Part shown: one piece after another, positions 54,269 to 61,583 of the stretch | Position numbering within the stretch: the first letter of the stretch is position 1 | How the letters are laid out: every line of letters begins with the position of its first letter | From: Pseudorhodoferax soli | Lineage (GTDB): Bacteria; Pseudomonadota; Gammaproteobacteria; Burkholderiales; Burkholderiaceae_C | Assembly: GCF_003337555.1 (NCBI RefSeq) | Contig: NZ_QPJK01000009.1 | Location: 1-64,000 of the forward strand | Reading direction: 5' to 3' | DNA: 64,000 bases | The notes under the pieces: model-generated | The model's input: only the letters and a program-made list of their open reading frames with translations | Databases searched by the model: none | What the model was told of the DNA's origin: nothing | Position numbers and translations under genes: made by a program

Positions 54269-54297
54269 TTTCCCTACAGCTTCTGGGGGGCTACCAT
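54269..54297 (+). promoter_or_regulatory. Possible promoter upstream of a Bug receptor gene
   Basis: TTTCCC (54269-54274), a 17-base spacer and TACCAT (54292-54297) with the preceding GC of an extended -10. It matches the -10 style common in this genome but has a poor -35, so it is only a candidate. The gap between the PaaK-like gene and the receptor is 97 bases. Confidence 0.3.
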
Positions 54298-54334
54298 CCG
54301 CGCCGTATTTCACTTCGGTTGTAGAGGAGTCAAG

Positions 54335-55312
54335 ATGAACAAGCTGTTGACGGCTGCTGCGCTGGCGGTTGCCGCGATGGGTGCACAGGCCCAGGATTTC
54401 CCGGGCGGCAAGCCCATCACCATCGTGGTGCCCTTCGCTGCTGGCGGCCCCACCGACCGTGTGGCGCGCGATCTGGCCGAGGCGATGCAGCGGCAGATGA
54501 ACAGCAACCCCATCGTGATCGAGAACCTGGGCGGCGCCGGCAGCACCATCGGCACCACGAAGGTCGCGCGCGCCAAGAACGATGGCTACACCTTGCTGCT
54601 GACCCACGTGGGCATGGCCACCACGCCGGTGCTGTACCGCAAGCTGTCCTACAACTACGAGACCGACTTCGAGTACCTGGGCATCGTCAACGACGTGCCC
54701 ATGACGCTGATCGGCAAGCCGGGCCTTGCAGCCAACAACTTCGCCGAGCTGCGCACCTGGATCGGCCAGAACGCCGGCAAGGTGAACCTGGGCAACGCCG
54801 GCATCGGCTCGGCCTCGCACCTGTGCGGCCTGATGTTCCAGAGCGAACTCAAGGCCGAGATGACCACCGTGCCGTACAAGGGCACGGCACCGGCCATCGC
54901 CGACCTGCTCGGTGGCCAGATCGACCTGCTGTGCGACCAGACCACCAACACCACCTCGCAGATCGAGGCCAAGAAGGTCAAGGCCTACGCCGTGACGACG
55001 GCCAAGCGCCTGTCCACACCCGCGCTGAAGGACCTGCCGACGCTGGACGAGTCCGGCATGAAGAACTTCCAGGTCACGATCTGGCACGGCCTGTACGCGC
55101 CCAAGGGCACGCCGGCCGCGGTGCTGACCAAGCTCAACACGGCGATGAAGGCGGCACTCAAGGATGCCGACTTCATCAAGAAGCAGGAAGGCCTGGGCGC
55201 GGTGGTGACAAGCGACAAGCGCGTCGAGCCGGCCGAGCACAAGAAGTTCGTGCAGGCCGAGGTGGCGCGCTTCGGCCCGGTCATCAAGGCGGCCGGCGTG
55301 TACGCCGACTGA
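54335..55312 (+). CDS. Bug-family (TctC-type) periplasmic receptor
   Basis: A 325-aa binding protein. Residues 1-19 are a signal peptide (MNKLLTAAALAVAAMGAQA). The pattern KPITIVVPFAAGGPTDRVARDLAEAM, NLGGAGSTIGTTKVARAKNDGYTLL and TVPYKGTAPAIADLLGGQIDLLCDQ is diagnostic of Bug/TctC receptors. It is one of two in the window, and no tctAB is adjacent. AGAGGAGTCAAG lies before the ATG. A strong terminator ends the gene. Confidence 0.94.
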   Translation: MNKLLTAAALAVAAMGAQAQDFPGGKPITIVVPFAAGGPTDRVARDLAEAMQRQMNSNPIVIENLGGAGSTIGTTKVARAKNDGYTLLLTHVGMATTPVLYRKLSYNYETDFEYLGIVNDVPMTLIGKPGLAANNFAELRTWIGQNAGKVNLGNAGIGSASHLCGLMFQSELKAEMTTVPYKGTAPAIADLLGGQIDLLCDQTTNTTSQIEAKKVKAYAVTTAKRLSTPALKDLPTLDESGMKNFQVTIWHGLYAPKGTPAAVLTKLNTAMKAALKDADFIKKQEGLGAVVTSDKRVEPAEHKKFVQAEVARFGPVIKAAGVYAD

Positions 55313-55333
55313 TCCGCGCGCGAGACTGCAGAC

Positions 55334-55364
55334 AAGCCACCGGGTGCGAGCCCGGTGGCTTTTT
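55334..55364 (+). terminator. Terminator of the Bug receptor gene
   Basis: An 11-bp stem (AAGCCACCGGG at 55334-55344 with CCCGGTGGCTT at 55351-55361), six-base loop and a TTTTT run. It lies 22 bases after the stop codon. Confidence 0.9.
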
Positions 55365-55390
55365 CATTGCCGGGCCGCCCCAAGATGAAA

Positions 55391-55443
55391 AGCGCCCCCT
55401 CGGGGGGGACAGCGACCACGCATAGCGGGGAGCGTGGGGGCCA
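55391..55443. repeat. Comamonadaceae-type intergenic hairpin repeat
   Basis: A GC-rich module, AGCGCCCCCTCGGGGGGGAC followed by AGCGACCACG and AGCGTGGGGGCC, with two small hairpins: CCCC/GGGG near 55395-55408 and CCACGC/GCGTGG at 55416-55437. From memory, near-identical modules recur at gene ends in Comamonadaceae genomes. It lies between two convergent genes and ends five bases before the permease stop. Only one copy is visible in this window. Confidence 0.6.
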
Positions 55444-55447
55444 TTGT

Positions 55448-56803
55448 TCATGGGCGCATGCGGCGTGTGGCGAGCCCGCCGGCCAGCAGGGCGAGAGCGG
55501 CGACGGTGGCCAGTGCCAGCAGCGGCACCGCCGTGCCGTGCGTGACGGCCGGAGCGGCCTGGAAGCGGGGCATGTGCGCGATGGCCTCGGCCGTGAACGC
55601 TTGGTCCTCGAACAGGTGGGGGTAGAAGAAGCCACGCAGCTGCGCGTGGAAATCCGTCACGGCGTCCTGGTAGTCCAGCTGCGCAGCGAGATCGGTGGCG
55701 GCCTGCCGGTGCAAAGCGGTCTGCACGCCCACGCCGGGCAGCAGCCAGCCCAGCCGCTCGGTCCAGCCCTGGCGCGCCTGCAGTGCCGCGCGCCAGGCTC
55801 GCACGTCCTGCGCCACGTCTTCGTCGCCGAGTTGCTGGAAGGCGAAGTACCACTTCCAGTGGAAGCCCGCGGGCAGCGGCGCCGTGCCCTGCCACTGCGG
55901 ATGGCTGGCGAAGAAGCGCGCCATGGTGTCTTCGCGCGGCTGGTCCCAGGCGCCGTGCACCAGTTCGCGCTGCGCCAGGGCCAGCTCCACGCCCTGGGCG
56001 GCGGGCAGCGCGCGCTGCAGCGCCGTGTGGGCCAGCGTGGGCATCACCAGGGTCAGCAGCGCCCAGCAGCCCATGAGGGCCGTGGCATGGGCAGCGGGGC
56101 TGCGCCCGCGGCTGCCCACGGCCAGCGCCAGGCCGCTCCAGAACGCGAGGTAGGCCAGCGTGGCCAGCACGGCTGTGGCCAGCGCCGCAGCCGGCGTGCC
56201 CAGCAGCAGGGCCGCCACCAGCACCGGCAGCAGCAAGGCCAGGGCGACCAGCGCTGCGCGCAGGACTGTTCGGCGCAGCCACAGGCCAGTGCCGGCCTGT
56301 GGCAGGGCCAGCAGCGTGGCGAGCCGCCCGGCGCGGCGCTCGCCCGAGACCAGGTCGTACAGCAGCGCGATCAGGAACAGCGGCGCCAGGTAGACCAGCA
56401 CGAAGGCCCAGTCGAAGCGGCCCGCCAGCGCGAGTTCGGGGTTGAAGCTCTCGCCCTCGTGCAGCTGCGACTGCAGCGCGAGCGCGCGCACCCGCAGCAC
56501 CAGCGGCGCGCTGTCGCGCAGGCCCAGCGCGAGGAAGGCCGTGGGCGCAGGCGGGTTGGCGGTGGCGTGCTGGCCGTAGTAGGCGGCCGCGCCGGCGTCG
56601 CCTTGCGCGAGTGGCTTGCGCAGCTGGGCGGCCAGGTCCTGCTGCTGCAGCGGCGCCAGGCGTTCCAACGTGGCTTGCTGGCGCGCGATTTCGCGCGCAC
56701 CGGACCAGACCGCCAGGCTGGACAGCAGCAGCAACAACGCGAGGGCCGCGAGCGCCAGCGGTGCGCGCGTGAGCAAGCGCCATTCGTGGACGAGCGCGTT
56801 CAT
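55448..56803 (-). CDS. ABC-2 type permease (DUF3526-like)
   Basis: A 451-aa membrane protein. It has an N-terminal helix (about residues 16-34), a long periplasmic stretch, then five or six helices in the middle (LVYLAPLFLIALLYDLVSGERRAGRL is the ABC-2/NosY-like core) and one C-terminal helix (ALATVAALALLAGGLATRRM). The large loop between the last two helices (HWKWYFAFQQLGDEDVAQDV) is the DUF3526-type region. Its ATG overlaps the preceding gene's stop. It pairs with the next permease and ATPase to form an exporter of unknown cargo. Confidence 0.82.
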   Translation of the reverse strand: MNALVHEWRLLTRAPLALAALALLLLLSSLAVWSGAREIARQQATLERLAPLQQQDLAAQLRKPLAQGDAGAAAYYGQHATANPPAPTAFLALGLRDSAPLVLRVRALALQSQLHEGESFNPELALAGRFDWAFVLVYLAPLFLIALLYDLVSGERRAGRLATLLALPQAGTGLWLRRTVLRAALVALALLLPVLVAALLLGTPAAALATAVLATLAYLAFWSGLALAVGSRGRSPAAHATALMGCWALLTLVMPTLAHTALQRALPAAQGVELALAQRELVHGAWDQPREDTMARFFASHPQWQGTAPLPAGFHWKWYFAFQQLGDEDVAQDVRAWRAALQARQGWTERLGWLLPGVGVQTALHRQAATDLAAQLDYQDAVTDFHAQLRGFFYPHLFEDQAFTAEAIAHMPRFQAAPAVTHGTAVPLLALATVAALALLAGGLATRRMRP

Positions 56804-58227
56804 GCCGCCACCCGTCCGATCCGGCGCGTGGCCCATGCCAGCACGGCACCCAGACCGGCCAGCCACAGCAGCAGCACGGTGGCTGCCGGAGTCGCCGCGC
56901 GCAGCGCCTGTGCCGGTGGCGCCGGCGTGAAATGGAACACCGCCAGGTCGTGCCAGTGCTCGGCGCCGATGCGGTTGTCGCGGCTGGAGCGGTCGCCGGC
57001 CAGCGTGAGCTTCTCGGCCTGCAGCCGGTTGAGCGACTGCACCAGCGCGTAGCGGTGGCGCTCGCCCTGTTCGAGGAAGCTGCGGTAGGCCGCGAGGTCG
57101 GTGCCGGCCGCGGCCATGGACAGGCGCCGCAGCGCCAGCACCGGGCTCAGCGGCGCCAGGCGGTCGACGTGGTCCAACTGGGCCTGCTGCAGCGCGAAGC
57201 CGGCGTCGGCATGGCGCACGAATAACTCCGAAGTCAGGCGCTCGCCCTCCATGGCCACCAGGCCTTTGTAGTTCTGCGGCAGGTCCTGCACACGCGCCAC
57301 GCCGTGCTGCGCGAGCAGGCGCGCGCGGAAGGCCGCGAAGTACGGGTCGTCGGCGTTGTGGCTGTCGCCCAGCGCGGCGAGTTCGCGCGCGATGGCGATG
57401 TCGGTCTCCATGCGCGTGGGCAGGGGCAGCTGGGCCGTGGCGAGCTCGGCCGCCAGGCGCGGCAGCAGCACCACGCCGACGGCCCAGACCGCCAGCAGCG
57501 CCACGAGCGCGCTGCGGGCTTGGCGCAGCCAGGCCGAGACGCAGACCGTGGCCAGCACCCACAGCGCGAGCCACAGCGCATAGCCGGTTGCCAGCGTGGC
57601 CACCAGCACGGCCGGTGCCGGCGTGGCCGCGGCCATCCAGCCCAGCGCGAGCAGGGCTGGCAGAAGCGCCATGGCCGCCAGGCCCCCGAGCGCGAGCAGC
57701 TTGCCGGCAACGATCTGGTGCGGCCGCACGCCCTGCGCCAGCAGCTGGCGCAGCGTGCCGGCCTCGCGCTCGCGTGCCAGCGTGGCGTGACCGGCAAAGA
57801 CAAGCAGCAGCGGCGCCAGCACCTGCAACACGAAGGCGGGCGTGGGCTGGCCGAAGCGCAGCAGCAGCGAGGACTGGCGCATCTCGCTGAAGTTGGCGCT
57901 GTTCTGGCGGTGGCCTTCGAGGAACAGCGTGTGGCCGGTCTGTGCGTCGACGCCGGGGTCGAACGCGGCCAGCGGGTTCAGCGGCCGGAACACGAAGTGG
58001 CCGTAGTGCACCATGCGGTGCGGGTGCCGGTCGGGTGCGTTTTCGAAGGCGTGGTCGACCTGGCTCTGGCGGCGTGCGCGTTCTGCGGTGAGCGCGTCGC
58101 GTTGCTCGGCCGCGTGGACGATGGCCACGGCGGTCAGCAGCAGCAACAGGGCGAGTCCGAGCACGGCCACGCGGTCGCGCTGCAGCCAGCGCCATTCTTC
58201 GCGCGTGATGCGCCACACGGGGCTCAT
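56800..58227 (-). CDS. ABC-2 type permease (DUF3526-like)
   Basis: A 475-aa membrane protein with the same layout as its downstream neighbour: N-terminal helix (about residues 20-38), large periplasmic loop, then a core of about five helices (LAPLLLVFAGHATLAREREAGTLRQLLAQG) and one C-terminal helix. The E-R-E-A-G-T-L motif is typical of ABC-2 permeases of the NosY/DUF3526 group. The two permeases are similar and probably form a heterodimer. Start and stop overlap the flanking genes by four bases. Confidence 0.83.
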   Translation of the reverse strand: MSPVWRITREEWRWLQRDRVAVLGLALLLLLTAVAIVHAAEQRDALTAERARRQSQVDHAFENAPDRHPHRMVHYGHFVFRPLNPLAAFDPGVDAQTGHTLFLEGHRQNSANFSEMRQSSLLLRFGQPTPAFVLQVLAPLLLVFAGHATLAREREAGTLRQLLAQGVRPHQIVAGKLLALGGLAAMALLPALLALGWMAAATPAPAVLVATLATGYALWLALWVLATVCVSAWLRQARSALVALLAVWAVGVVLLPRLAAELATAQLPLPTRMETDIAIARELAALGDSHNADDPYFAAFRARLLAQHGVARVQDLPQNYKGLVAMEGERLTSELFVRHADAGFALQQAQLDHVDRLAPLSPVLALRRLSMAAAGTDLAAYRSFLEQGERHRYALVQSLNRLQAEKLTLAGDRSSRDNRIGAEHWHDLAVFHFTPAPPAQALRAATPAATVLLLWLAGLGAVLAWATRRIGRVAA

Positions 58228-58949
58228 GCTGCGGCTCCCGCCGCCGCGTAGCGCCGGTGCAGCGCGCGCACGTCGAAGCGCTCGGCGCCGCTGGCCGCCA
58301 CCTCTTCGCGCAGCCGGCCCTGGTCGAGGAAGCCGATGCGGTCGGCCACGTCGGCCGCGCCCAGCAGGTCGTGCGTGACCATCAGGATGGCCACGCCCTC
58401 GCCGCGCAGCCAGCCGAGCAGCCGGCTGAATTCGGCCGAGGCCTGCGGATCGAGCCCGGAGGTCGGCTCGTCCAGCAGCAGCACGGGCACACGGCGCGCC
58501 AGCGCCAGGCCGATGGCCACCTTTTGCCGCATGCCCTTGGAGAAGCCGGCCACGCGACGGTCGTGGGCCGCTGCGTCCAGGCCGGCGCGTGCAAGCGCGG
58601 CGCCGATGGCGTCGGCCGCGGCGCGTTGGCCTGCGAGGTCCAGGAAGTAGGCCAGGTTCTCGCGCGCACTCAGATGCTCGTACAGGGCCACGTTCTCGGG
58701 GATGTAGGCCAGCTGGCGCCGCGCCGCGGCGGCGTCGCGCGCGGGGTCGGCGCCCAGCACACGCACCTGGCCGCGCGTGGGCTGCACGAAGCCCAGGAAC
58801 AGGCCCAACGTGGTGGTCTTGCCGGCGCCGTTGGCGCCGAGCAGGGCGTAGGTTTCGCCAGCGGCGACCGTGAGGTCCAGGCCGCGCAGGATGCTGCGGT
58901 GGGCGTAGCCGGCCTCGACGGCCTGCGCGCGCAATGCGGGATGTGCCAT
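58224..58949 (-). CDS. ABC transporter ATP-binding protein
   Basis: A 241-aa ATPase of the exporter type. Walker A is GANGAGKTT, Q-loop region AYIPENVALYEHLSARENL, signature FSKGMRQKVAIGLAL (a K for G variant of LSGGQ common in drug and NosF-type exporters), Walker B VLLLDEPTSGLDP and the switch histidine in MVTHDLLGA. The ATG at 58949 lies one base after the TonB receptor stop. It energises the two permeases downstream. Confidence 0.92.
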   Translation of the reverse strand: MAHPALRAQAVEAGYAHRSILRGLDLTVAAGETYALLGANGAGKTTTLGLFLGFVQPTRGQVRVLGADPARDAAAARRQLAYIPENVALYEHLSARENLAYFLDLAGQRAAADAIGAALARAGLDAAAHDRRVAGFSKGMRQKVAIGLALARRVPVLLLDEPTSGLDPQASAEFSRLLGWLRGEGVAILMVTHDLLGAADVADRIGFLDQGRLREEVAASGAERFDVRALHRRYAAAGAAA

Positions 58950-58950
58950 G

Positions 58951-61083
58951 TCAGAACTTGGCCTGCAGGCCGACGGTGATGGCGCGTTCCATCCCGGGCG
59001 TGACCCACAGGCGGTTGAACGAGCTGGTGTAGTAGGTGGCATCGAAGAGGTTGTCGACATCCAGCGTGAGGCGCACCGTGGGCGTGATGCGCCAGTAGCC
59101 GACCAGCTTGGCCGTGGTGTAGCTGGGCAGCGCGAAGACCGCCGTGCCGGCGTTGGCCTCGGCCTGCGTGCGGGCCTGGCCCAGGCGCTGGCCCATGTGC
59201 GTGACGCCGCCGCCGATGCCGTAGCGTTGGCCGTTGGGCAGGGCGTCCTCGTACATCGCCAGCAGGCTGCCGTTGACGCGCGGCACGTTGAGCAGCTGGC
59301 CGCCCACTTCGAGGCTGTTGTCGCGCGTGATCTCCACATCGTTGAACACCAGGCTGGCGTTGACGCGCCAATGGGTGTTGACCTGGCCCGCCAGGTCCAG
59401 CTCCAGGCCGCGCGAACGGACCTCGCCGGCAGCGACGGAGTAGCCGGCGTTGGCCGGGTCGGCGGTCAGCACGTTGCGCTTGCGGATCTCGAACAGCGCG
59501 GCCGTGGCGCCGATGCGCTGGTCCGCGCTCTGCCACTTGGTGCCGAGCTCCAGCGCGCGGCCGGTCTCCGCAGAGAAGGCGCCGCCCGTGGCATCGCTGC
59601 CCGTGTTGGGCCGGAACGAGCGACCCGCGTTGGCATAGACCGTCCATTGCGGCGAGGGCAGCCAGCTCAGCCCCAGGCGCGGCGAGGTCGCCGAAGGCTG
59701 CTGCGGTGTCGTGACACCTGTGCGGCGGTTCAGCAGCGACTGGTCGTAGCGGTCCACGCGCGCGCCGGCCAGCAAGCGCCAGGCCGGCGCCAGCGTGAGG
59801 GCGTCCTGCACATAGAAGGCAGTGTTGCGCTGGCGCTCGAAGGTGTCGGTGTTGGCGAGCGGCGTGGGCTGGGCCTGGCCATACACGGGCCGGTAGATGT
59901 CGATGGCATAGGGCTGGCTGGCGCTCGGGTTCGCGCGCAGCATGCGCGTGTCCATGTCGAAGCGGTAACGCTCCAGGCCGAACAGCAGTTCGTGCTGGAC
60001 GCCGCCGGTCTCCAGCTTGCCCTGCAGTTCGGCTTGCGCCGCAAGGTCGTCCGAGTCGTAGTCGCGCAGGCGGCGCTGGCGCGTCAGCAGGCCGTCGGCT
60101 TGCAGCGCGCTGGCCTCGGTCGACGTGCCATGGATGCCCGTGGAGCGCTGCGACAGGCCGACCCGGCCGGTCCAGCCGCTGGCCCAGAGGTGCGAGAGGA
60201 TGAGCTGGTGCGTGCGGTTGTCCACGCGCACGTCGCCATCGGCTGGCTCGCCCAGGAAGCGCGTGCGGGGGATGGCGCCGAGCCGGTTGCCCAGGGCCAC
60301 CACGCCACGGTCCAGCGGTGTCTCGTGGCGCAGGATCTCGCCGGTGTAGTCGAGCACCGTGTCGTTCGTGAGCTTCCAGGTGAAGGCCGGTGCCAGCACC
60401 TGGCGCTGCGCGCCCACGTGGTCGCGCCAGCCGCCGCGGTCTTCCACGGCCACGTTGAGCCGGTAGGCGAACTTCTCGCCGATGGGGCCGGTGCTGTCGA
60501 GCGCGCCGCGCTTCAGGCCATGGCTGCCGCCATAGGCCTCCACCGCGTGCGCAGGCTTCCACAACGGGCGCTTGGACACCACGTTGAGCGTGCCGCCCGG
60601 CTCGCTGCTGCCGTACAGCGCGGCGGCCGGGCCCTTCAGGAACTCGATGCGCTCCACGCCGGCCAGGTCGCGCGGCGCGTTGAAGCCGCGGCCCGAAGCG
60701 AAGCCATTGAACAGCGTGGCCATGCCCACGTTCTGGTCACCCGGCAGGCCGCGGATGGCGATGTTGTCCCACAGGCCGCCGAAGTTGTTCTGGCGTGAGA
60801 CGCCGCCCACGTAGTCGAGCACGTCGTCGAGCTTGGTGGCGCCCAGGTCGTCGATGGCCTGGCGCGTGACGATGCGCACCGACTGCGGCAGCTCGCGCAA
60901 CGGCAGCTCGGTCTTGGCGCCGGCCGCTTCTTCTGCGTGGTACGCGCCGGAGGCGGTGCGGCCGACCACCTCGACGGTGGAAAGCTGGGCGTCCTGGGCG
61001 AGGGCGGGCAGCGCGGCGCACAGGGCGGCGCTGGAGAGGGCGAACGGCAGCGGCCGCCGCCGCGTGAACGGAGGATGGGTCAT
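58951..61083 (-). CDS. TonB-dependent siderophore-type outer-membrane receptor
   Basis: A 710-aa outer-membrane transporter. A signal peptide covers about residues 1-29 (ending ALPALA). A short N terminus leads to the plug domain (KTELPLRELPQSVRIVTRQAIDDLG, then VERIEFLKGPAAALYGSSEPGG), followed by the beta barrel that ends in a terminal phenylalanine (GLQAKF). The SEPGG and LPQSV features place it in the TonB siderophore-receptor family. It lacks the N-terminal signalling domain of FecA-type receptors. It lies between a DUF2946 gene and an ABC exporter, a cluster that suggests uptake of a metal chelate. Confidence 0.92.
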   Translation of the reverse strand: MTHPPFTRRRPLPFALSSAALCAALPALAQDAQLSTVEVVGRTASGAYHAEEAAGAKTELPLRELPQSVRIVTRQAIDDLGATKLDDVLDYVGGVSRQNNFGGLWDNIAIRGLPGDQNVGMATLFNGFASGRGFNAPRDLAGVERIEFLKGPAAALYGSSEPGGTLNVVSKRPLWKPAHAVEAYGGSHGLKRGALDSTGPIGEKFAYRLNVAVEDRGGWRDHVGAQRQVLAPAFTWKLTNDTVLDYTGEILRHETPLDRGVVALGNRLGAIPRTRFLGEPADGDVRVDNRTHQLILSHLWASGWTGRVGLSQRSTGIHGTSTEASALQADGLLTRQRRLRDYDSDDLAAQAELQGKLETGGVQHELLFGLERYRFDMDTRMLRANPSASQPYAIDIYRPVYGQAQPTPLANTDTFERQRNTAFYVQDALTLAPAWRLLAGARVDRYDQSLLNRRTGVTTPQQPSATSPRLGLSWLPSPQWTVYANAGRSFRPNTGSDATGGAFSAETGRALELGTKWQSADQRIGATAALFEIRKRNVLTADPANAGYSVAAGEVRSRGLELDLAGQVNTHWRVNASLVFNDVEITRDNSLEVGGQLLNVPRVNGSLLAMYEDALPNGQRYGIGGGVTHMGQRLGQARTQAEANAGTAVFALPSYTTAKLVGYWRITPTVRLTLDVDNLFDATYYTSSFNRLWVTPGMERAITVGLQAKF

Positions 61084-61184
61084 GGAAGAAGTGCAGCAAG
61101 GCGCCGCCCGGCCGGATGCCAGGCAGGCTGAGACGGTGGCCGGCCAAGGCCGGACGGATCGAGGCGCCGCGGTGGCGCCGGGCC

Positions 61185-61514
61185 TCAGGCCTGCGGTGGG
61201 TCGCGCGCGCGGAACGGCCAGCGTTCCGCGCCCGGCGGGATGGTCGCGGCGGGCTGCGTGGCGCGCCGGTGCGCCATCGGTGCGCAGTGCCATGGCGGCG
61301 CCGCATCCAGCGCATGCGCCAGGCCCGCGTAGCTGATGCACCAGGCGCAGGCGGCGTGTGCTTCGGGCGGCTCGTCCTGCGCTTCGGCCAGGCGCTCGCC
61401 GGAACTGGCCTCGCGCAGGTGCTCCAGCGCATGCAGCGGCACGCCGATGGCCGTGTTGAACAACACGGCCACCAGCAGCAGGCGCAGCAGCAGGAGGCGG
61501 ATCGGGTGGGCCAA
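61185..61514 (-). CDS. DUF2946-like small exported protein
   Basis: A 109-aa protein. It has a hydrophobic N terminus (LLLLRLLLVAVLFNTAIGVPL) that can act as a signal peptide or anchor, then HALEHL, and a cysteine/histidine motif HAACAWCISYAGLAHAL and WHCAPMAH. This is the pattern of the DUF2946 family, often found beside TonB receptors for copper or iron. The cysteine and histidine content suggests metal binding. The start is a TTG at 61514 without a strong ribosome binding site, so it is less certain. About 100 bases of GC-rich, hairpin-prone sequence separate it from the receptor gene. Confidence 0.7.
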   Translation of the reverse strand: MAHPIRLLLLRLLLVAVLFNTAIGVPLHALEHLREASSGERLAEAQDEPPEAHAACAWCISYAGLAHALDAAPPWHCAPMAHRRATQPAATIPPGAERWPFRARDPPQA

Positions 61515-61518
61515 GAGA

Positions 61519-61542
61519 ACGGGCCGCAGAAGTGCGGCCCGT
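61519..61542 (-). terminator. Terminator of the alcohol dehydrogenase gene
   Basis: A 10-bp stem ACGGGCCGCA/TGCGGCCCGT with a four-base loop, 42 bases downstream of the dehydrogenase stop on the minus strand. The following bases TCTCTT give only a weak T tract. The predicted start of the DUF2946 transcript falls inside it, so it would not form in that RNA. Confidence 0.65.
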
Positions 61543-61543
61543 G

Positions 61544-61568
61544 ATTCTACTGAGAATGCAATCTCAGT
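61544..61568 (-). promoter_or_regulatory. Candidate promoter with Fur-like operator
   Basis: A near-perfect 20-bp palindrome ACTGAGAATGCAATCTCAGT (61549-61568, one mismatched pair) contains TGAGAAT half-sites like those of Fur boxes. It abuts a TAGAAT -10 hexamer on the minus strand (61549-61544, 5 of 6 consensus), so a bound repressor would block the promoter. The downstream genes are the DUF2946-TonB receptor-ABC operon, a natural iron- or metal-regulated set. The spacing differs by one base from the canonical 7-1-7 Fur box. Confidence 0.6.
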
Positions 61569-61583
61569 TACGCGAAGGCAGCG

